Assembly (NCBI GenBank): GCA_025963775.1 | Contig: JAOQAD010000041.1 | Span: 128,751-192,750 of the forward strand | Direction of reading: 5' to 3' | DNA: 64,000 nt | Source: Bacteroidota bacterium | GTDB taxonomy: Bacteria; Bacteroidota; Bacteroidia; 2-12-FULL-35-15 | Part shown: in pieces, positions 1-8,423 of the stretch | How the letters are laid out: every line of letters starts with the position of its first letter | Position numbering within the stretch: the first letter of the stretch is position 1 | Notes under the pieces: model-generated | What the model was told of the DNA's origin: nothing | The model's database searches: none | Seen by the model: the letters and a program-made list of their open reading frames with translations, nothing else | Program-made: the position numbers and the translations under genes

Positions 1-681
1 TCTGAACAATATCCGAAAGACCAGCTCGGAAAGGTGAATGCATTCATCTCCGACCTTGCAAAGAACAGGGCCGTGCAGGAAAAATACGATGCTGCAGTTA
101 AAAAAGCAGATGACCTGCTTACCGGTCAAAAGTTCAACGAAGCCATTGTTGCATACAAGGAAGCGCAGGGCGTTAAGCCGAACGAGCCTTATCCTGCCAA
201 CAAAATTTCCGAGATCAATAAAACCCTCGATGCACAATCGCGCGCCAAGGAAAAGGAAAAACAGTATGCCGACATGATCGCCAAAGGTGATAAGCTGTTT
301 GGCTCCAAGGATTACAAGCTGGCAAGAAGCACATACCAGGATGCATTGCTGATCAGGGCAACCGAAAAATACCCGAAAGACAAAATCGCGGAGATCGATC
401 AGCTGGTGAAGAACAAAGGCGGCGCAACCACAACCGTTGCTGCAACAACTAACAAGGACGAGTTCAAAGACGAGCTTGCAAAAAAATACCCTGAAGGAAT
501 TACCGAAGAGCTTGTCCGTGAGAATAACGCGAAAGTAACACGCAGGATCGTTGTAAAGGGACAGGAGGGACACATGTATGTGAAGAAGGAAACCAGCTTC
601 GGCCCGGTATATTACTTCAAGGACAATGTACCTATTACTGAGCAGGAGTTTGCAAGGGACACTGAAGTTGCTCAACAATAA
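1..681 (+). CDS. TPR-like repeat protein, C-terminal part (5' end outside window)
   Basis: The reading frame is open from base 1, so the gene starts before the window; a GTG at 34 is internal. Three copies of a roughly 60-residue helical repeat are visible, each ending in a YPxxKIxEI-type motif (YPKDQLGKV, YPANKISEI, YPKDKIAEI) after an A-Y/T-Y-x-A-L helix, like the TPR-type repeats of large Bacteroidota envelope proteins. The tail (about the last 60 residues) is a non-repeat module rich in charged and aromatic residues (TRRIVVKG, GPVYYFKDN) ending in a QEF segment. The exact family and function are unknown; a periplasmic or cell-envelope scaffold is inferred. The next gene starts 9 bp downstream, so the two are probably cotranscribed. 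Confidence 0.7.
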   Translation, partial: SEQYPKDQLGKVNAFISDLAKNRAVQEKYDAAVKKADDLLTGQKFNEAIVAYKEAQGVKPNEPYPANKISEINKTLDAQSRAKEKEKQYADMIAKGDKLFGSKDYKLARSTYQDALLIRATEKYPKDKIAEIDQLVKNKGGATTTVAATTNKDEFKDELAKKYPEGITEELVRENNAKVTRRIVVKGQEGHMYVKKETSFGPVYYFKDNVPITEQEFARDTEVAQQ

Positions 682-690
682 ACCACGGCT

Positions 691-1710
691 ATGAAGACTA
701 TTCTTTTTTCGATCGCTTTCTGCTTCGCAGCTTTCTGCGGGACCGCGCAAAGCAATGATGTGGAATTAAAGCTCACGCTGCGCGACGGTAACGTAGTAAG
801 CGGCACTTCCAAAATCAACAACATTGTGCTTGTCACCGATTACGGAAAGCTCGAGATCCCTTTAAAGAATGTGACTTCGCTTGACCTTGGCCTTTCTGCC
901 GATAAAGCGGATGCTGCGAAGACCGGCAGCCTTGTTAAGCAGCTGTCCAACTCCGATGAGAAGCTTCGTAAAAGCGCTTACGATGAATTACTGAAATCAG
1001 ATATCAGGGCTGTTATTGCTATTTCCGATCTGGTCAGCTCTTCCAAATACGAGCCTTCCACATTTACGGATTATACAGCAGAGGCGGCACTGTCGGAGCT
1101 GCAGGCGAAATACGGATTGGATGAAAACATTTCCGCGAAGGATGTTGTTTCCATCGATTATGAATATTCGATCGGCGGAGTGTATGATTTCGCCAAAATA
1201 GAATTGAAAACAGAATACGGAACACTAAGCGTGCCCAAGGAAAAGATCAAACACATCGATGTGCTGTTTTCCGGCGGGAGCGAGAACGGCGAGGTAACCT
1301 TTAAGCTGATGGGCTCAAAGCATATCAGCTCCAATATGAACGGCGGATGGCTGAAAACAGGCATCATGGTAAAGCCTGGGCAGAAACTGAACATTACCGC
1401 AAGCGGCGAGATCACGTTTGCCAGCCTTTCGGGCAGCGCTTACAAGCCGGATGGCAGCATTGCAGGCTCACCGGCACCTGCCGAAACAAACACATACGAC
1501 AGCTATGGCGCTTACAGCAGTGGTGCCACCTATCCAACGTATGGAAATGTAGTTTACAAAATAGGCGAAAACTCTACGCAGGTGTTGAAAGCCGGAGCTA
1601 AGTTCAATGGCACAGCATCTGCAAGCGGCATGCTTTACCTGTCGGTATACGAAACCGTTTACAATGCCGCCAATAGCGGAAGCTATACCGTAAAGATCGC
1701 CCTGAAGTAA
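691..1710 (+). CDS. Secreted protein with PA-IL (LecA)-like C-terminal domain
   Basis: 339 residues with a clear signal peptide (cleavage near the AQS motif at about residue 20). The mature protein has two related segments of the form DGxxxSG...TDYGKLEIPLKNV and Y..GGVYDF...TEYGTLSVPKEKI, which look like duplicated small beta domains, separated by a helical region. The last 110 residues resemble the galactose-binding PA-IL/LecA fold: GQKLNITASGEITF, a KIG core, then SGMLYLSV and NSGSYTVKI near the end. LecA-type domains bind sugars through calcium, but I cannot confirm the ligand residues here. Probably exported and carbohydrate- or surface-associated. It lies in a run of envelope genes (TPR-like protein upstream, beta-barrel protein downstream). 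Confidence 0.65.
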   Translation: MKTILFSIAFCFAAFCGTAQSNDVELKLTLRDGNVVSGTSKINNIVLVTDYGKLEIPLKNVTSLDLGLSADKADAAKTGSLVKQLSNSDEKLRKSAYDELLKSDIRAVIAISDLVSSSKYEPSTFTDYTAEAALSELQAKYGLDENISAKDVVSIDYEYSIGGVYDFAKIELKTEYGTLSVPKEKIKHIDVLFSGGSENGEVTFKLMGSKHISSNMNGGWLKTGIMVKPGQKLNITASGEITFASLSGSAYKPDGSIAGSPAPAETNTYDSYGAYSSGATYPTYGNVVYKIGENSTQVLKAGAKFNGTASASGMLYLSVYETVYNAANSGSYTVKIALK

Positions 1711-1719
1711 TTTAAGATT

Positions 1720-2370
1720 ATGCACATTCATTTTTCCAAGACAGCATTGATTGGCCTTTTCCTGTTATTCCCCGGCTGGGGCTCCCTTTCAGCACAAACC
1801 TATTCCAGCAAAGAATCTTCCATCCTTTCTTTTACAGCAGGAGTTACCAGCTCCAACCTTGTGAATGATTCGGTTCATTTTAAGCCCGGCATCCTCTTCC
1901 ATGGCGGGCTTGCCTATGCGCTCATGCTGAACGACAGGCTGAATGCCGGGATAGAGCTGCAATACACGGGTAAGGCTTTTAAGAATGAATCGCCGATCAT
2001 CAAATACCGGTATTACTTCGTTGACATCCCGCTGTATCTCCAGGTAAAAGCAGGTGGCAGCATCCGATTTAACGTGGGCGTTCAGTATTCCATCGCGACC
2101 AATTCGCAGATGGTGACCATCGATCCCTCGAGGGCGAATGGCGTGAATGCAATTAAGATCAATGCGCTAAAAGCTACCGACTATGGCTTTCTCGGAGGTA
2201 TTGAATTTGATATTTCGAAGGATCTTTCGATCGGCGCGCGCTACAGCATTTCAGCTTCCACCTTTTTTCAGAAGAACGAACCAAACTTTGGCGTGTTCCA
2301 GCTGTCGCTGAAATATTCGCCGGTCAGGACTCACCAGGTATTCTTTCACCGGAAGGAAGCGCAGCAATAA
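1720..2370 (+). CDS. Outer-membrane beta-barrel protein (PorT-like)
   Basis: 216 residues with an N-terminal signal peptide (hydrophobic LIGLFLLFPGWGSLSAQ). The mature part shows alternating amphipathic strands typical of the eight-stranded PorT-type beta-barrels of Bacteroidota: FTAGVTSSNL, GILFHGGLAYAL, LNAGIELQYTGKAF, YYFVDIPLYLQVKA, IRFNVGVQYSI, and a last strand FQLSLKYSPV. Such proteins sit in the outer membrane, and function cannot be assigned from the sequence alone. It follows the previous gene by 9 bp. Confidence 0.7.
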   Translation: MHIHFSKTALIGLFLLFPGWGSLSAQTYSSKESSILSFTAGVTSSNLVNDSVHFKPGILFHGGLAYALMLNDRLNAGIELQYTGKAFKNESPIIKYRYYFVDIPLYLQVKAGGSIRFNVGVQYSIATNSQMVTIDPSRANGVNAIKINALKATDYGFLGGIEFDISKDLSIGARYSISASTFFQKNEPNFGVFQLSLKYSPVRTHQVFFHRKEAQQ

Positions 2371-2437
2371 GCCGGGCTTTAAAACTCAGCGGACTCAGCG
2401 CCTCTGCGGGAAATAACAAACTGATCTTAGCGAGAAA

Positions 2438-3301
2438 ATGAAAAAAATCTATCCGCTTCTTCTTTTCATCAGCCTGAATTATTCCTGCAGTGATACACAT
2501 GCAAAGAAATTCATCCAGGCAGTTTCTGTTAATACCTACAATTTCGTAACAAGCTATGACCCCAATCAATCCATCGCTGAAAGGATCGCTGTGCCTGCAG
2601 GCTTTAAAAGAGTGGATGCAGTGAAAGGCTCTTTTGCCGACTGGCTTCGGCATTTGCCTCTAAAGCCCGGCCGGCCGCAGGTGCATTTGTATAATGGAAA
2701 GTTAAAGGCTGATCAGGATGTGCATTATGCCGTAGTGAATATTGATGTAGGCAGCACCGACCTGCAGCAATGCGCAGATGCTGTGATGCGCATGAGAGCG
2801 GAATATCTTTATTCTGTGAAGGATTACGGGCATCTTCATTTTAATTTCACAAACGGAACATCGGTCGGATTTAAAAAATGGTCGGAAGGATACCGCACAG
2901 TGGTCAAAGGAAATAAGGTAAGCTGGGTAAAGAGCGCTGCTCCCGGCGACAATTATGCCATCTTCAAAAGCTATTGCAACATGATCTTCAACTATGCGGG
3001 AACGTCTTCATTGAGCAAAGAGTTAAAGCCTGTGGCAGATCTGAAAGATATGCAGATCGGGGATGTGTTCATTGCAGGAGGCTTTCCGGGACATGCGGTG
3101 CTGGTGGTGGATGTTTGCGAGAATACAACAACGGGAGAAAAATTATTCATGATCCAGCAAAGCTACATGCCGGCGCAGGAGATCCATATCCTGAAGAATT
3201 ATACCAATGCCGGCCTTTCTCCATGGTACAGCGTGGATTTCAGCGGTGATCTTGAAACACCGCAGTGGACGTTTAAACGAAATCAGCTGATGAGGTTTTA
3301 G
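2438..3301 (+). CDS. DUF4846 domain lipoprotein
   Basis: 287 residues. The N-terminus (MKKIYPLLLFISLNYSC) is a lipoprotein-type signal with Cys at about 17. The body matches the DUF4846 family as I remember it: an AxxxMRMRAEYLY segment, a central YAIFKSYCNMIFNYAGTSSL helix, and a C-terminal GDVFIAGGFPGHAVLVVD strand-turn that places a histidine in a papain/NlpC-like position, followed by FMIQQSYMPAQEIHIL. No enzymatic function is established; the Cys/His arrangement could suggest an amidase-like fold, which is inference. It is separated by 67 bp from the upstream beta-barrel gene. Confidence 0.75.
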   Translation: MKKIYPLLLFISLNYSCSDTHAKKFIQAVSVNTYNFVTSYDPNQSIAERIAVPAGFKRVDAVKGSFADWLRHLPLKPGRPQVHLYNGKLKADQDVHYAVVNIDVGSTDLQQCADAVMRMRAEYLYSVKDYGHLHFNFTNGTSVGFKKWSEGYRTVVKGNKVSWVKSAAPGDNYAIFKSYCNMIFNYAGTSSLSKELKPVADLKDMQIGDVFIAGGFPGHAVLVVDVCENTTTGEKLFMIQQSYMPAQEIHILKNYTNAGLSPWYSVDFSGDLETPQWTFKRNQLMRF

Positions 3302-3500
3302 TTAATAATGCATTCCTCCGGAGCTCTTTTTTTCTTTATGTTTTCTTGTTAATAATAATATGCTCCGCCGGAATATCCATCGTTTTCCGGGGTAAGTGAT
3401 TCTTCAGCCCCAGCGGGCTGCCTGTATCCTCGCGTTTTATGCTCCGGAGGAGCATGTTATTAATAGCGCTCCGAAGGAGCGGGTTATAGAAAACCGCGCA
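3302..3500. repeat. Intergenic GGAGC/GCTCC repeat cluster
   Basis: Non-coding. The stretch contains several short self-complementary words built on GCTCCGxxGGAGC: TCCGGAGC near 3318, GCTCCGGAGGAGC at 3451 and GCTCCGAAGGAGC at 3470, plus CCCCAGCGGGCT near 3410. This looks like one of the dispersed intergenic palindrome families found elsewhere in the window (for example the CCTTACGGGGCTGCTG pair at 32.6-32.7 kb). No gene is seen. Confidence 0.55.
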
Positions 3501-3532
3501 AAAAAAAATCCTTCAGTGATGAAGGATTTTTT
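3501..3532. terminator. Bidirectional intrinsic terminator
   Basis: Perfect 10-bp stem AAAATCCTTC / GAAGGATTTT with a 6-nt loop, an A-run on the left and a T-run on the right. It lies between two convergent genes (DUF4846 on plus, DUF6580 on minus) and can end both transcripts. Confidence 0.85.
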
Positions 3533-3548
3533 GAATGAAATGGGTTGA

Positions 3549-4094
3549 TTATTTTTTGATCCTGATCAATGCAGGATACCTGCGCTGTACCATGTAGAAG
3601 GTTCCGAACAGGAATGCATTGAAGAAAAGGTCACCAAGCAGTGTCGGTGCGAAATAAGGAATGCCCATTACGTATGTAAGGTTCAATCCGCTGATGCCAC
3701 CAGTAAATCCGCAGGCAGCCCAAACACCGAAGTTGGTGATGATGAAGAAAAGCACTGAAGATGCAATTGATCCCATCGCGATGGTTTGAACGGTAGTGTT
3801 GCGCTTTACCCATAAGCCGATGAGTGAAGTAAGTACGAAGCTTGCGTACACATAAGCAATGGTATTGTGAAAGCCCCAGCCGGTGGTAAGCTCCAGTGCC
3901 ACATCGCTCAGGAACATGGTTACAAGCGGTACGAGGATCGCAGTTGCTTTGTTCTCAAAGTAAACCGCTCCGAACAATGCCATTGCGGCAATGGGAGTGA
4001 AGTTCGGGATATGCGGGAATAAGCGGCTGATCGCAGCTACGAAGATGGCTGTAGCGATGAATATGAAACGTGGTGTGAATAGTTTGTTTGTCAT
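3549..4094 (-). CDS. DUF6580 family integral membrane protein
   Basis: 181 residues with five or six hydrophobic segments and hardly any soluble loops. The conserved N-terminal signature IPNFTPIAAMALFGAVYF, then ATAILVPLVTMFLSDVALEL, is typical of the DUF6580 putative transport proteins, which resemble the small membrane S-components of ECF transporters. Substrate unknown. Single gene with a terminator just downstream at 3501-3532; ATG at 4094. Confidence 0.75.
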   Translation of the reverse strand: MTNKLFTPRFIFIATAIFVAAISRLFPHIPNFTPIAAMALFGAVYFENKATAILVPLVTMFLSDVALELTTGWGFHNTIAYVYASFVLTSLIGLWVKRNTTVQTIAMGSIASSVLFFIITNFGVWAACGFTGGISGLNLTYVMGIPYFAPTLLGDLFFNAFLFGTFYMVQRRYPALIRIKK

Positions 4095-4202
4095 AATACG
4101 TGCAATAATTTGAGATACAAAAGTACGGCTTTTTAATCAAAAAGAGAATTTGTTTTTAATTGATGCCCCTCCGGGGTTTCAGACCCTGGCAGGGGCAATT
4201 AT

Positions 4203-5831
4203 CTATGTTTGTAAAATCCCAACGTTGTAAGGCCTTGTGATTGGCGCATGGTTAGCGGCCTCTATTCCCATCGAGATCCATTTGCGGGTATCCAGCGGGT
4301 TGATGATCGCATCCAGCCATAAGCGTGATGCGGCATAGTAAGGCGTGGTCTGTACATCGTAGCGGTCCTTGATCTTGTTGAACAGCTCAGCTTCACGCTC
4401 CGGTGTGATCTCTTCACCTTTTGCCTTCAGTGAAGCCACTTCTATCTGCACCAGTACTTTTGCAGCCTGTGCGCCTCCCATAACAGCGACCTGCGCAGTC
4501 GGCCATCCCACGATCAAACGCGGATCATAGGCTTTTCCGCACATCGCGTAATTGGCTGCACCGTAAGAGTTCCCGATGATGATCGTGAATTTCGGCACCA
4601 CCGAATTGCTCATTGCATTCACCAGCTTGGCACCATCCTTAATGATCCCGCCATGTTCGGAGCGGGAGCCGACCATGAAGCCGGTAGCATCCTGCAGGAA
4701 TACCAATGGGATTTTTTTCTGGTTGCAGTTCATGATAAAGCGTGCAGCCTTATCTGCGCTGTCGCTGTAGATCACGCCGCCGAACTGCATTTCGCCTTTT
4801 TTGCTTTTTACCACTTTACGCTGATTGGCAACAATTCCCACGCTCCAGCCATCGATGCGGGCAAGGCCGCAAATGATGGATTGTCCGTAGCCTGCCTTGT
4901 ATTCTTCGAAATCAGATTCATCCACGAGGCGGTCGATCACCTCATACATGTCGTATTGCTTGTCGCGTGCATCCGGGATAATGCCAACGATCTCCTTCGG
5001 GTCTTTTTTCGGTGCTTTTGCTTCGGCACGGTTAAAGCCAGCCTTGTCAAAATCGCCTACTTTGCTCATGATGTTGCGGATGCGGGTAAGGCAATCCTTG
5101 TCATCCTTGCATTTATAGTCGGTTACCCCGGAAATTTCGCAGTGCGTGGTTGCGCCCCCGAGGGTTTCATTGTCAATGTTTTCGCCGATAGCAGCTTTTA
5201 CAAGATAGGACCCTGCAAGGAAGATGCTTCCCGTTTTATCAACGATCATCGCCTCATCGCTCATGATCGGCAGGTAAGCTCCGCCTGCAACGCAGCTGCC
5301 CATCACGGCAGAGATCTGCAGGATGCCCATGCTGCTCATCACGGCATTGTTGCGGAAGATCCTTCCGAAATGTTCCTTGTCGGGAAAGATCTCATCCTGC
5401 AAAGGCAGGTAAACTCCGGCACTGTCAACAAGGTAAATGATCGGCAAACGGTTCTCCATCGCGATCTCCTGTGCACGCAGGTTCTTTTTCCCGGTGATCG
5501 GGAACCATGCGCCTGCTTTTACGGTAGCGTCATTCGCCACAACGATGCACTGCTTTCCGCTGACATAGCCGATCACAACCACAACGCCGCCGGCAGGACA
5601 GCCGCCGTGCTCCTTGTACATATCCTCGCCGACAAATGCGCCGATCTCGATTGTTTTGGAATCCTTGTCCAGTAAATATTCAATGCGTTCGCGGGCGGTG
5701 AGTTTGCCCTGTTCGTGCTGCTTATCGATCCTGCTTTTTCCGCCGCCAAGGTAAATTTTGGCAAGCTTCTGCTCCATGGCGGAGATCAGTAGGTTCATTT
5801 TGTCTTCGTTCTTGTTAAATTCTAAATCCAT
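4203..5831 (-). CDS. Acyl-CoA carboxylase beta subunit (carboxyltransferase)
   Basis: 542 residues from the ATG at 5831 (a TTG 12 bp earlier is less likely). It has both halves of the carboxyltransferase (crotonase-like) fold: N-terminal part with ARERIEYLLD and GGVVVVIGYVSGKQC, and C-terminal part with GGVIYSDSADKAARFI, PLVFLQDATGFMVG, and GAANYAMCGKAYDPRLIVGW. The last motif and the MGGAQAAKVL segment are closest in my memory to methylcrotonyl-CoA carboxylase beta subunits. The enzyme transfers CO2 from carboxybiotin to an acyl-CoA, in leucine/isovalerate breakdown if the MCC reading is right; propionyl-CoA carboxylase is the alternative. No biotin-carboxylase alpha subunit is adjacent. Confidence 0.88.
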   Translation of the reverse strand: MDLEFNKNEDKMNLLISAMEQKLAKIYLGGGKSRIDKQHEQGKLTARERIEYLLDKDSKTIEIGAFVGEDMYKEHGGCPAGGVVVVIGYVSGKQCIVVANDATVKAGAWFPITGKKNLRAQEIAMENRLPIIYLVDSAGVYLPLQDEIFPDKEHFGRIFRNNAVMSSMGILQISAVMGSCVAGGAYLPIMSDEAMIVDKTGSIFLAGSYLVKAAIGENIDNETLGGATTHCEISGVTDYKCKDDKDCLTRIRNIMSKVGDFDKAGFNRAEAKAPKKDPKEIVGIIPDARDKQYDMYEVIDRLVDESDFEEYKAGYGQSIICGLARIDGWSVGIVANQRKVVKSKKGEMQFGGVIYSDSADKAARFIMNCNQKKIPLVFLQDATGFMVGSRSEHGGIIKDGAKLVNAMSNSVVPKFTIIIGNSYGAANYAMCGKAYDPRLIVGWPTAQVAVMGGAQAAKVLVQIEVASLKAKGEEITPEREAELFNKIKDRYDVQTTPYYAASRLWLDAIINPLDTRKWISMGIEAANHAPITRPYNVGILQT

Positions 5832-5946
5832 AATTTTAATCAAAAGGGTTAATCAAAAGGAGTATTTCAAGCCTGATTTGCTGAGCTCAAATATAACAAC
5901 AAAATGATATATAAGGTTCAAATTAAATGCTTGCCGGGAGCCGGGA

Positions 5947-6564
5947 TCAGATGTGATCCGCTGCCCTGGAGCCCTGGTTGAACAGGAGGTCGGCAATGCT
6001 CAGGTTGGGAAGAAAGCCGTGCCGGGGCTCAAATACCTGGGAGTATGGTTTGGGCTCAAAGGACGGGTCGGCAGCAGGCGATTCCTTGGGAGAGATCAGC
6101 TGCCGGAAATCATCCGCATTGTCGTAAGTGCTTTTATATTCCGTACTGAACGTATAATTTGGTTTTGCTTTGAGCAGGCCCAGTATTTCCTGCTGGATGG
6201 CTTCATTGAAATCAACAAGGAAATCAAATTTTTTCGCTTCAAAAAAAGGGAAGAGGTCATCTTCATAATATTCGAAGAAAGGCGATCTCCTGTAGCTCGA
6301 CTCAAATGAGCGCCAGTGAAGGGTTTGCCAATTGTATTCGTAGGAGATGCGCGCATCTTTCACGGCCTGCCGCTTATTTCGCTTTTCGAGCGGGATGCTT
6401 AAGGTTAGAACGCCGTTTGGGGAATAGATCTCGCAGCGACTGCGGAATGTTTGCTTGATGAAATGCTCGTGATGCTCGATGATGCATGCCGGGTATGTAA
6501 GCAGCTTCTGGTAATACTGGATCGGGCCGAGGTATGCTGTGGGAAGTATGGCGGTTTGGTTCAT
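5947..6564 (-). CDS. WbqC family protein
   Basis: 205 residues from the ATG at 6564. It has the WbqC signature start ILPTAYLGPIQYYQKLL, then TFRSRCEIYSPNGVLTLSIPLEK and a WRSFESSYRRSPFFEYYEDD segment that is highly conserved in the family. WbqC-like proteins are found in surface polysaccharide loci and, in Bacteroidota, next to lepB; their chemistry is unproven. In related genomes the gene usually follows lepB directly; here two AT-rich lipoprotein genes lie in between (see the cassette-like region). Confidence 0.85.
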   Translation of the reverse strand: MNQTAILPTAYLGPIQYYQKLLTYPACIIEHHEHFIKQTFRSRCEIYSPNGVLTLSIPLEKRNKRQAVKDARISYEYNWQTLHWRSFESSYRRSPFFEYYEDDLFPFFEAKKFDFLVDFNEAIQQEILGLLKAKPNYTFSTEYKSTYDNADDFRQLISPKESPAADPSFEPKPYSQVFEPRHGFLPNLSIADLLFNQGSRAADHI

Positions 6565-6659
6565 GGTGTCTCTCAAAGGCGCAAAGTTCGCAAAATTTCA
6601 GCGAATTGAAAGTTTAAATACGAAGTGCGGCTGCAATGCAGGTATGACATGTTCATAGT

Positions 6660-7193
6660 CTATAACTGTTTCGTGTTTTTAAGAGGCTTTTGGCATAGTT
6701 GTTTTTTTACTTCGTCGATATAATACACTTCTTCAACTTCTACCGGGGTGGCGTCAACAGCTACCACATTTTCGAAGAGCTTAATTTCGTATTTACCTGT
6801 TTTTGTAAAAATGATTCGGTTTTCATTTATAATCGCATTCAAGGTATTGGCTCTTGTCATATTTGTAATTATTTCTAAGTAGTCAAGGTCTGCAAACTTT
6901 TGCCATTTAAATAAATAAATTACAAAAAATTTGTCGTCAGGTGTTGTAATTGCTAAATCTTTTGAATGTGGCATTTTGAATTTAATTTTCAAGGTATCTC
7001 CTTTATATAATGTGTCGGTGGCAGCTATGATTTCTTTTTTATTAATGTCGGTGACAAGTTTTGGCTCAGGTAATGAGTTGGCGTCCGAGTCAATACTAAT
7101 TGGTGATATATAGTCTTTGTCTTCCGAAACCCATGTCGAGCAGGAAGAAAGTCCCAATAAAAAGGTAATTGTAAGTTGTGATATGGTCTTCAT
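6660..7193 (-). CDS. Hypothetical lipoprotein, AT-rich (putative cassette gene 2)
   Basis: 177 residues from the ATG at 7193. The N-terminus is a lipoprotein signal peptide (ITFLLGLSSC, Cys at about 18). The mature protein is small, acidic and rich in beta-type sequence (DTLYKGDTLKIKFKMPHSKD, FFVIYLFKWQKF); I do not recognise the family. Base composition is clearly more AT-rich than the flanking wbqC and lepB, which points to acquisition. It follows an attC-like structure on the same strand, so it may be an integron-type gene cassette. Confidence 0.6.
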   Translation of the reverse strand: MKTISQLTITFLLGLSSCSTWVSEDKDYISPISIDSDANSLPEPKLVTDINKKEIIAATDTLYKGDTLKIKFKMPHSKDLAITTPDDKFFVIYLFKWQKFADLDYLEIITNMTRANTLNAIINENRIIFTKTGKYEIKLFENVVAVDATPVEVEEVYYIDEVKKQLCQKPLKNTKQL

Positions 7194-7243
7194 AATTGTG
7201 TCCAACTAAAACATTTGTCTGCGCCAATGTGTTTGCGCTTATT

Positions 7244-7377
7244 GCCTATAACGTTACCAAGGCTGGCGCTCGTTTGGGTTTCTTACTATATTTTTAATTG
7301 CGAAGCCTGATTTCAAAGTTAACATATGTGTCTTGCGATGCGAGGTGCCCAAATGGCGCCAGACCTGTGTTAGGGGC
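7244..7377 (-). repeat. attC-like imperfect palindrome (putative cassette recombination site)
   Basis: A 134-bp intergenic palindrome. Read on the minus strand it opens with GCCCCTAAC and closes with GTTATAGGC, the RYYYAAC...GTTRRRY-type ends expected of attC sites. Inside these are complementary arms (GGCTGGCGCTCGTTTGGG at 7261-7278 against CCCAAATGGCGCCAGACC at 7348-7365), with the small unpaired bases that attC sites normally have. The length is in the known attC range. No integron integrase is in the window, so this would be a lone cassette cluster. The assignment is inference. Confidence 0.5.
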
Positions 7378-7406
7378 AGTTTTTTCCGTCCTACTGTCCC
7401 ATGCAG

Positions 7407-8180
7407 TTAATTGGAAAATGAAATTTGTCCACAAGGAATAATACAGTAATCTTTTTTATGCCAATTACCTAATCCAAGTAATAAGGGTAATTGATTTTTA
7501 ACTGATATAACTTGGTTTATAGCACTGTCTGGGATTGATGCAAAATAATGTCTGTCATCTTTTGCAAATAGTGCAAAGGGAATTGGGTTGAAAGAATCAA
7601 ACTTGTCCTCAATAAGGAACCCGATATTTACAATGCATTCTTCTTTTGGATTAATAGTTTTGTTTAACGTCAATGGGGTGTCTAAACAATTTCTTAACTC
7701 TTGGTTGTCATCTACAATAATATTCTTTGCAAAGGCCGGATCAATTGCAATATGGGGTGAGCCCTTGGATAGCTGACCAACGCCAATAATGGTTTCTGGA
7801 AGTAAAAACACTCTAAACCTCTGTCCGTTAGGCGGAGTAGGGTGATAGAACTCTTTTGAAAAAGCGATTTCTATGTGCATTGGAATTGTGCTGTCATTAG
7901 TGATTCTCGCAGTAATGTAGCAGTAAAAATAGCTGGTTTCTTTTGAGTACAAAGCTGAGCCCGTAATGAAACCACCCCTTCTTTTGCCGTTGGTAATGTA
8001 AGTGCCTAAATATTTTTCAGATTGGGGAATAACATATGCAAAGTTGATTTCAGCCGTTGCGGAACTTGTCTGAACAGTTACGGTGTCTGTCTGCGGTGTA
8101 GTTTGCGTCTTGTTACCAACCTGTTCGCAAGAAGTTGTCGCTAGAAGTAGTCCCCAAACATAAACTGTCCAGTGTCTCAT
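7407..8180 (-). CDS. Hypothetical lipoprotein (putative cassette gene 1)
   Basis: 257 residues with a lipoprotein signal (VYVWGLLLATTSCEQ, Cys at about 19) followed by a Thr/Gln-rich linker. The body has alternating strand-like segments (SYFYCYITARITND, MHIEIAFSKEFYHP, RFRVFLLPE). No family recognised. AT-rich compared with the backbone. It lies between a half-site GTTAGGGGC (minus strand, 8208-8200) and the attC-like palindrome at 7377-7244, the arrangement expected of a single-ORF gene cassette. Confidence 0.6.
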   Translation of the reverse strand: MRHWTVYVWGLLLATTSCEQVGNKTQTTPQTDTVTVQTSSATAEINFAYVIPQSEKYLGTYITNGKRRGGFITGSALYSKETSYFYCYITARITNDSTIPMHIEIAFSKEFYHPTPPNGQRFRVFLLPETIIGVGQLSKGSPHIAIDPAFAKNIIVDDNQELRNCLDTPLTLNKTINPKEECIVNIGFLIEDKFDSFNPIPFALFAKDDRHYFASIPDSAINQVISVKNQLPLLLGLGNWHKKDYCIIPCGQISFSN

Positions 8181-8199
8181 TTTTTTGCCGTTTGAAATT

Positions 8200-8208
8200 G
8201 CCCCTAAC
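8200..8208 (-). repeat. Half attC-like site upstream of putative cassette 1
   Basis: On the minus strand GTTAGGGGC, identical to the complement of the outer end of the 7244-7377 palindrome, lies 20 bp before the start of the lipoprotein gene. Between here and lepB (8181-8423) I also see a 10-bp inverted repeat, TATCAGGCTA / TAGCCTGATA (8228-8237 and 8259-8268), and one copy of a dispersed repeat at 8353-8392. No gene is seen. Confidence 0.4.
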
Positions 8209-8423
8209 TAGTTTATATTCCCGACAATATCAGGCTAGCTATTGATTTTGATTTGTATTAGCCTGATAATTGGAGGCTAAAATTTCTTAATGTCGTTGTG
8301 TCATCGCGGACAAGAGCTTGATCGTCTTCAAAACAAATTACAATCTCCATAAAGAAGATTCTTCACTCCGCTGCGCTGCGTTCAGAATGACAAGCAGCAT
8401 CCGAGGCTCCAACCTCCCAACTC

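Noticed and set aside
4653..5675. Long plus-strand frame opposite the carboxylase gene (340 codons)
   Set aside because: Antisense of a clearly conserved carboxyltransferase; no domain features. Shadow frame.
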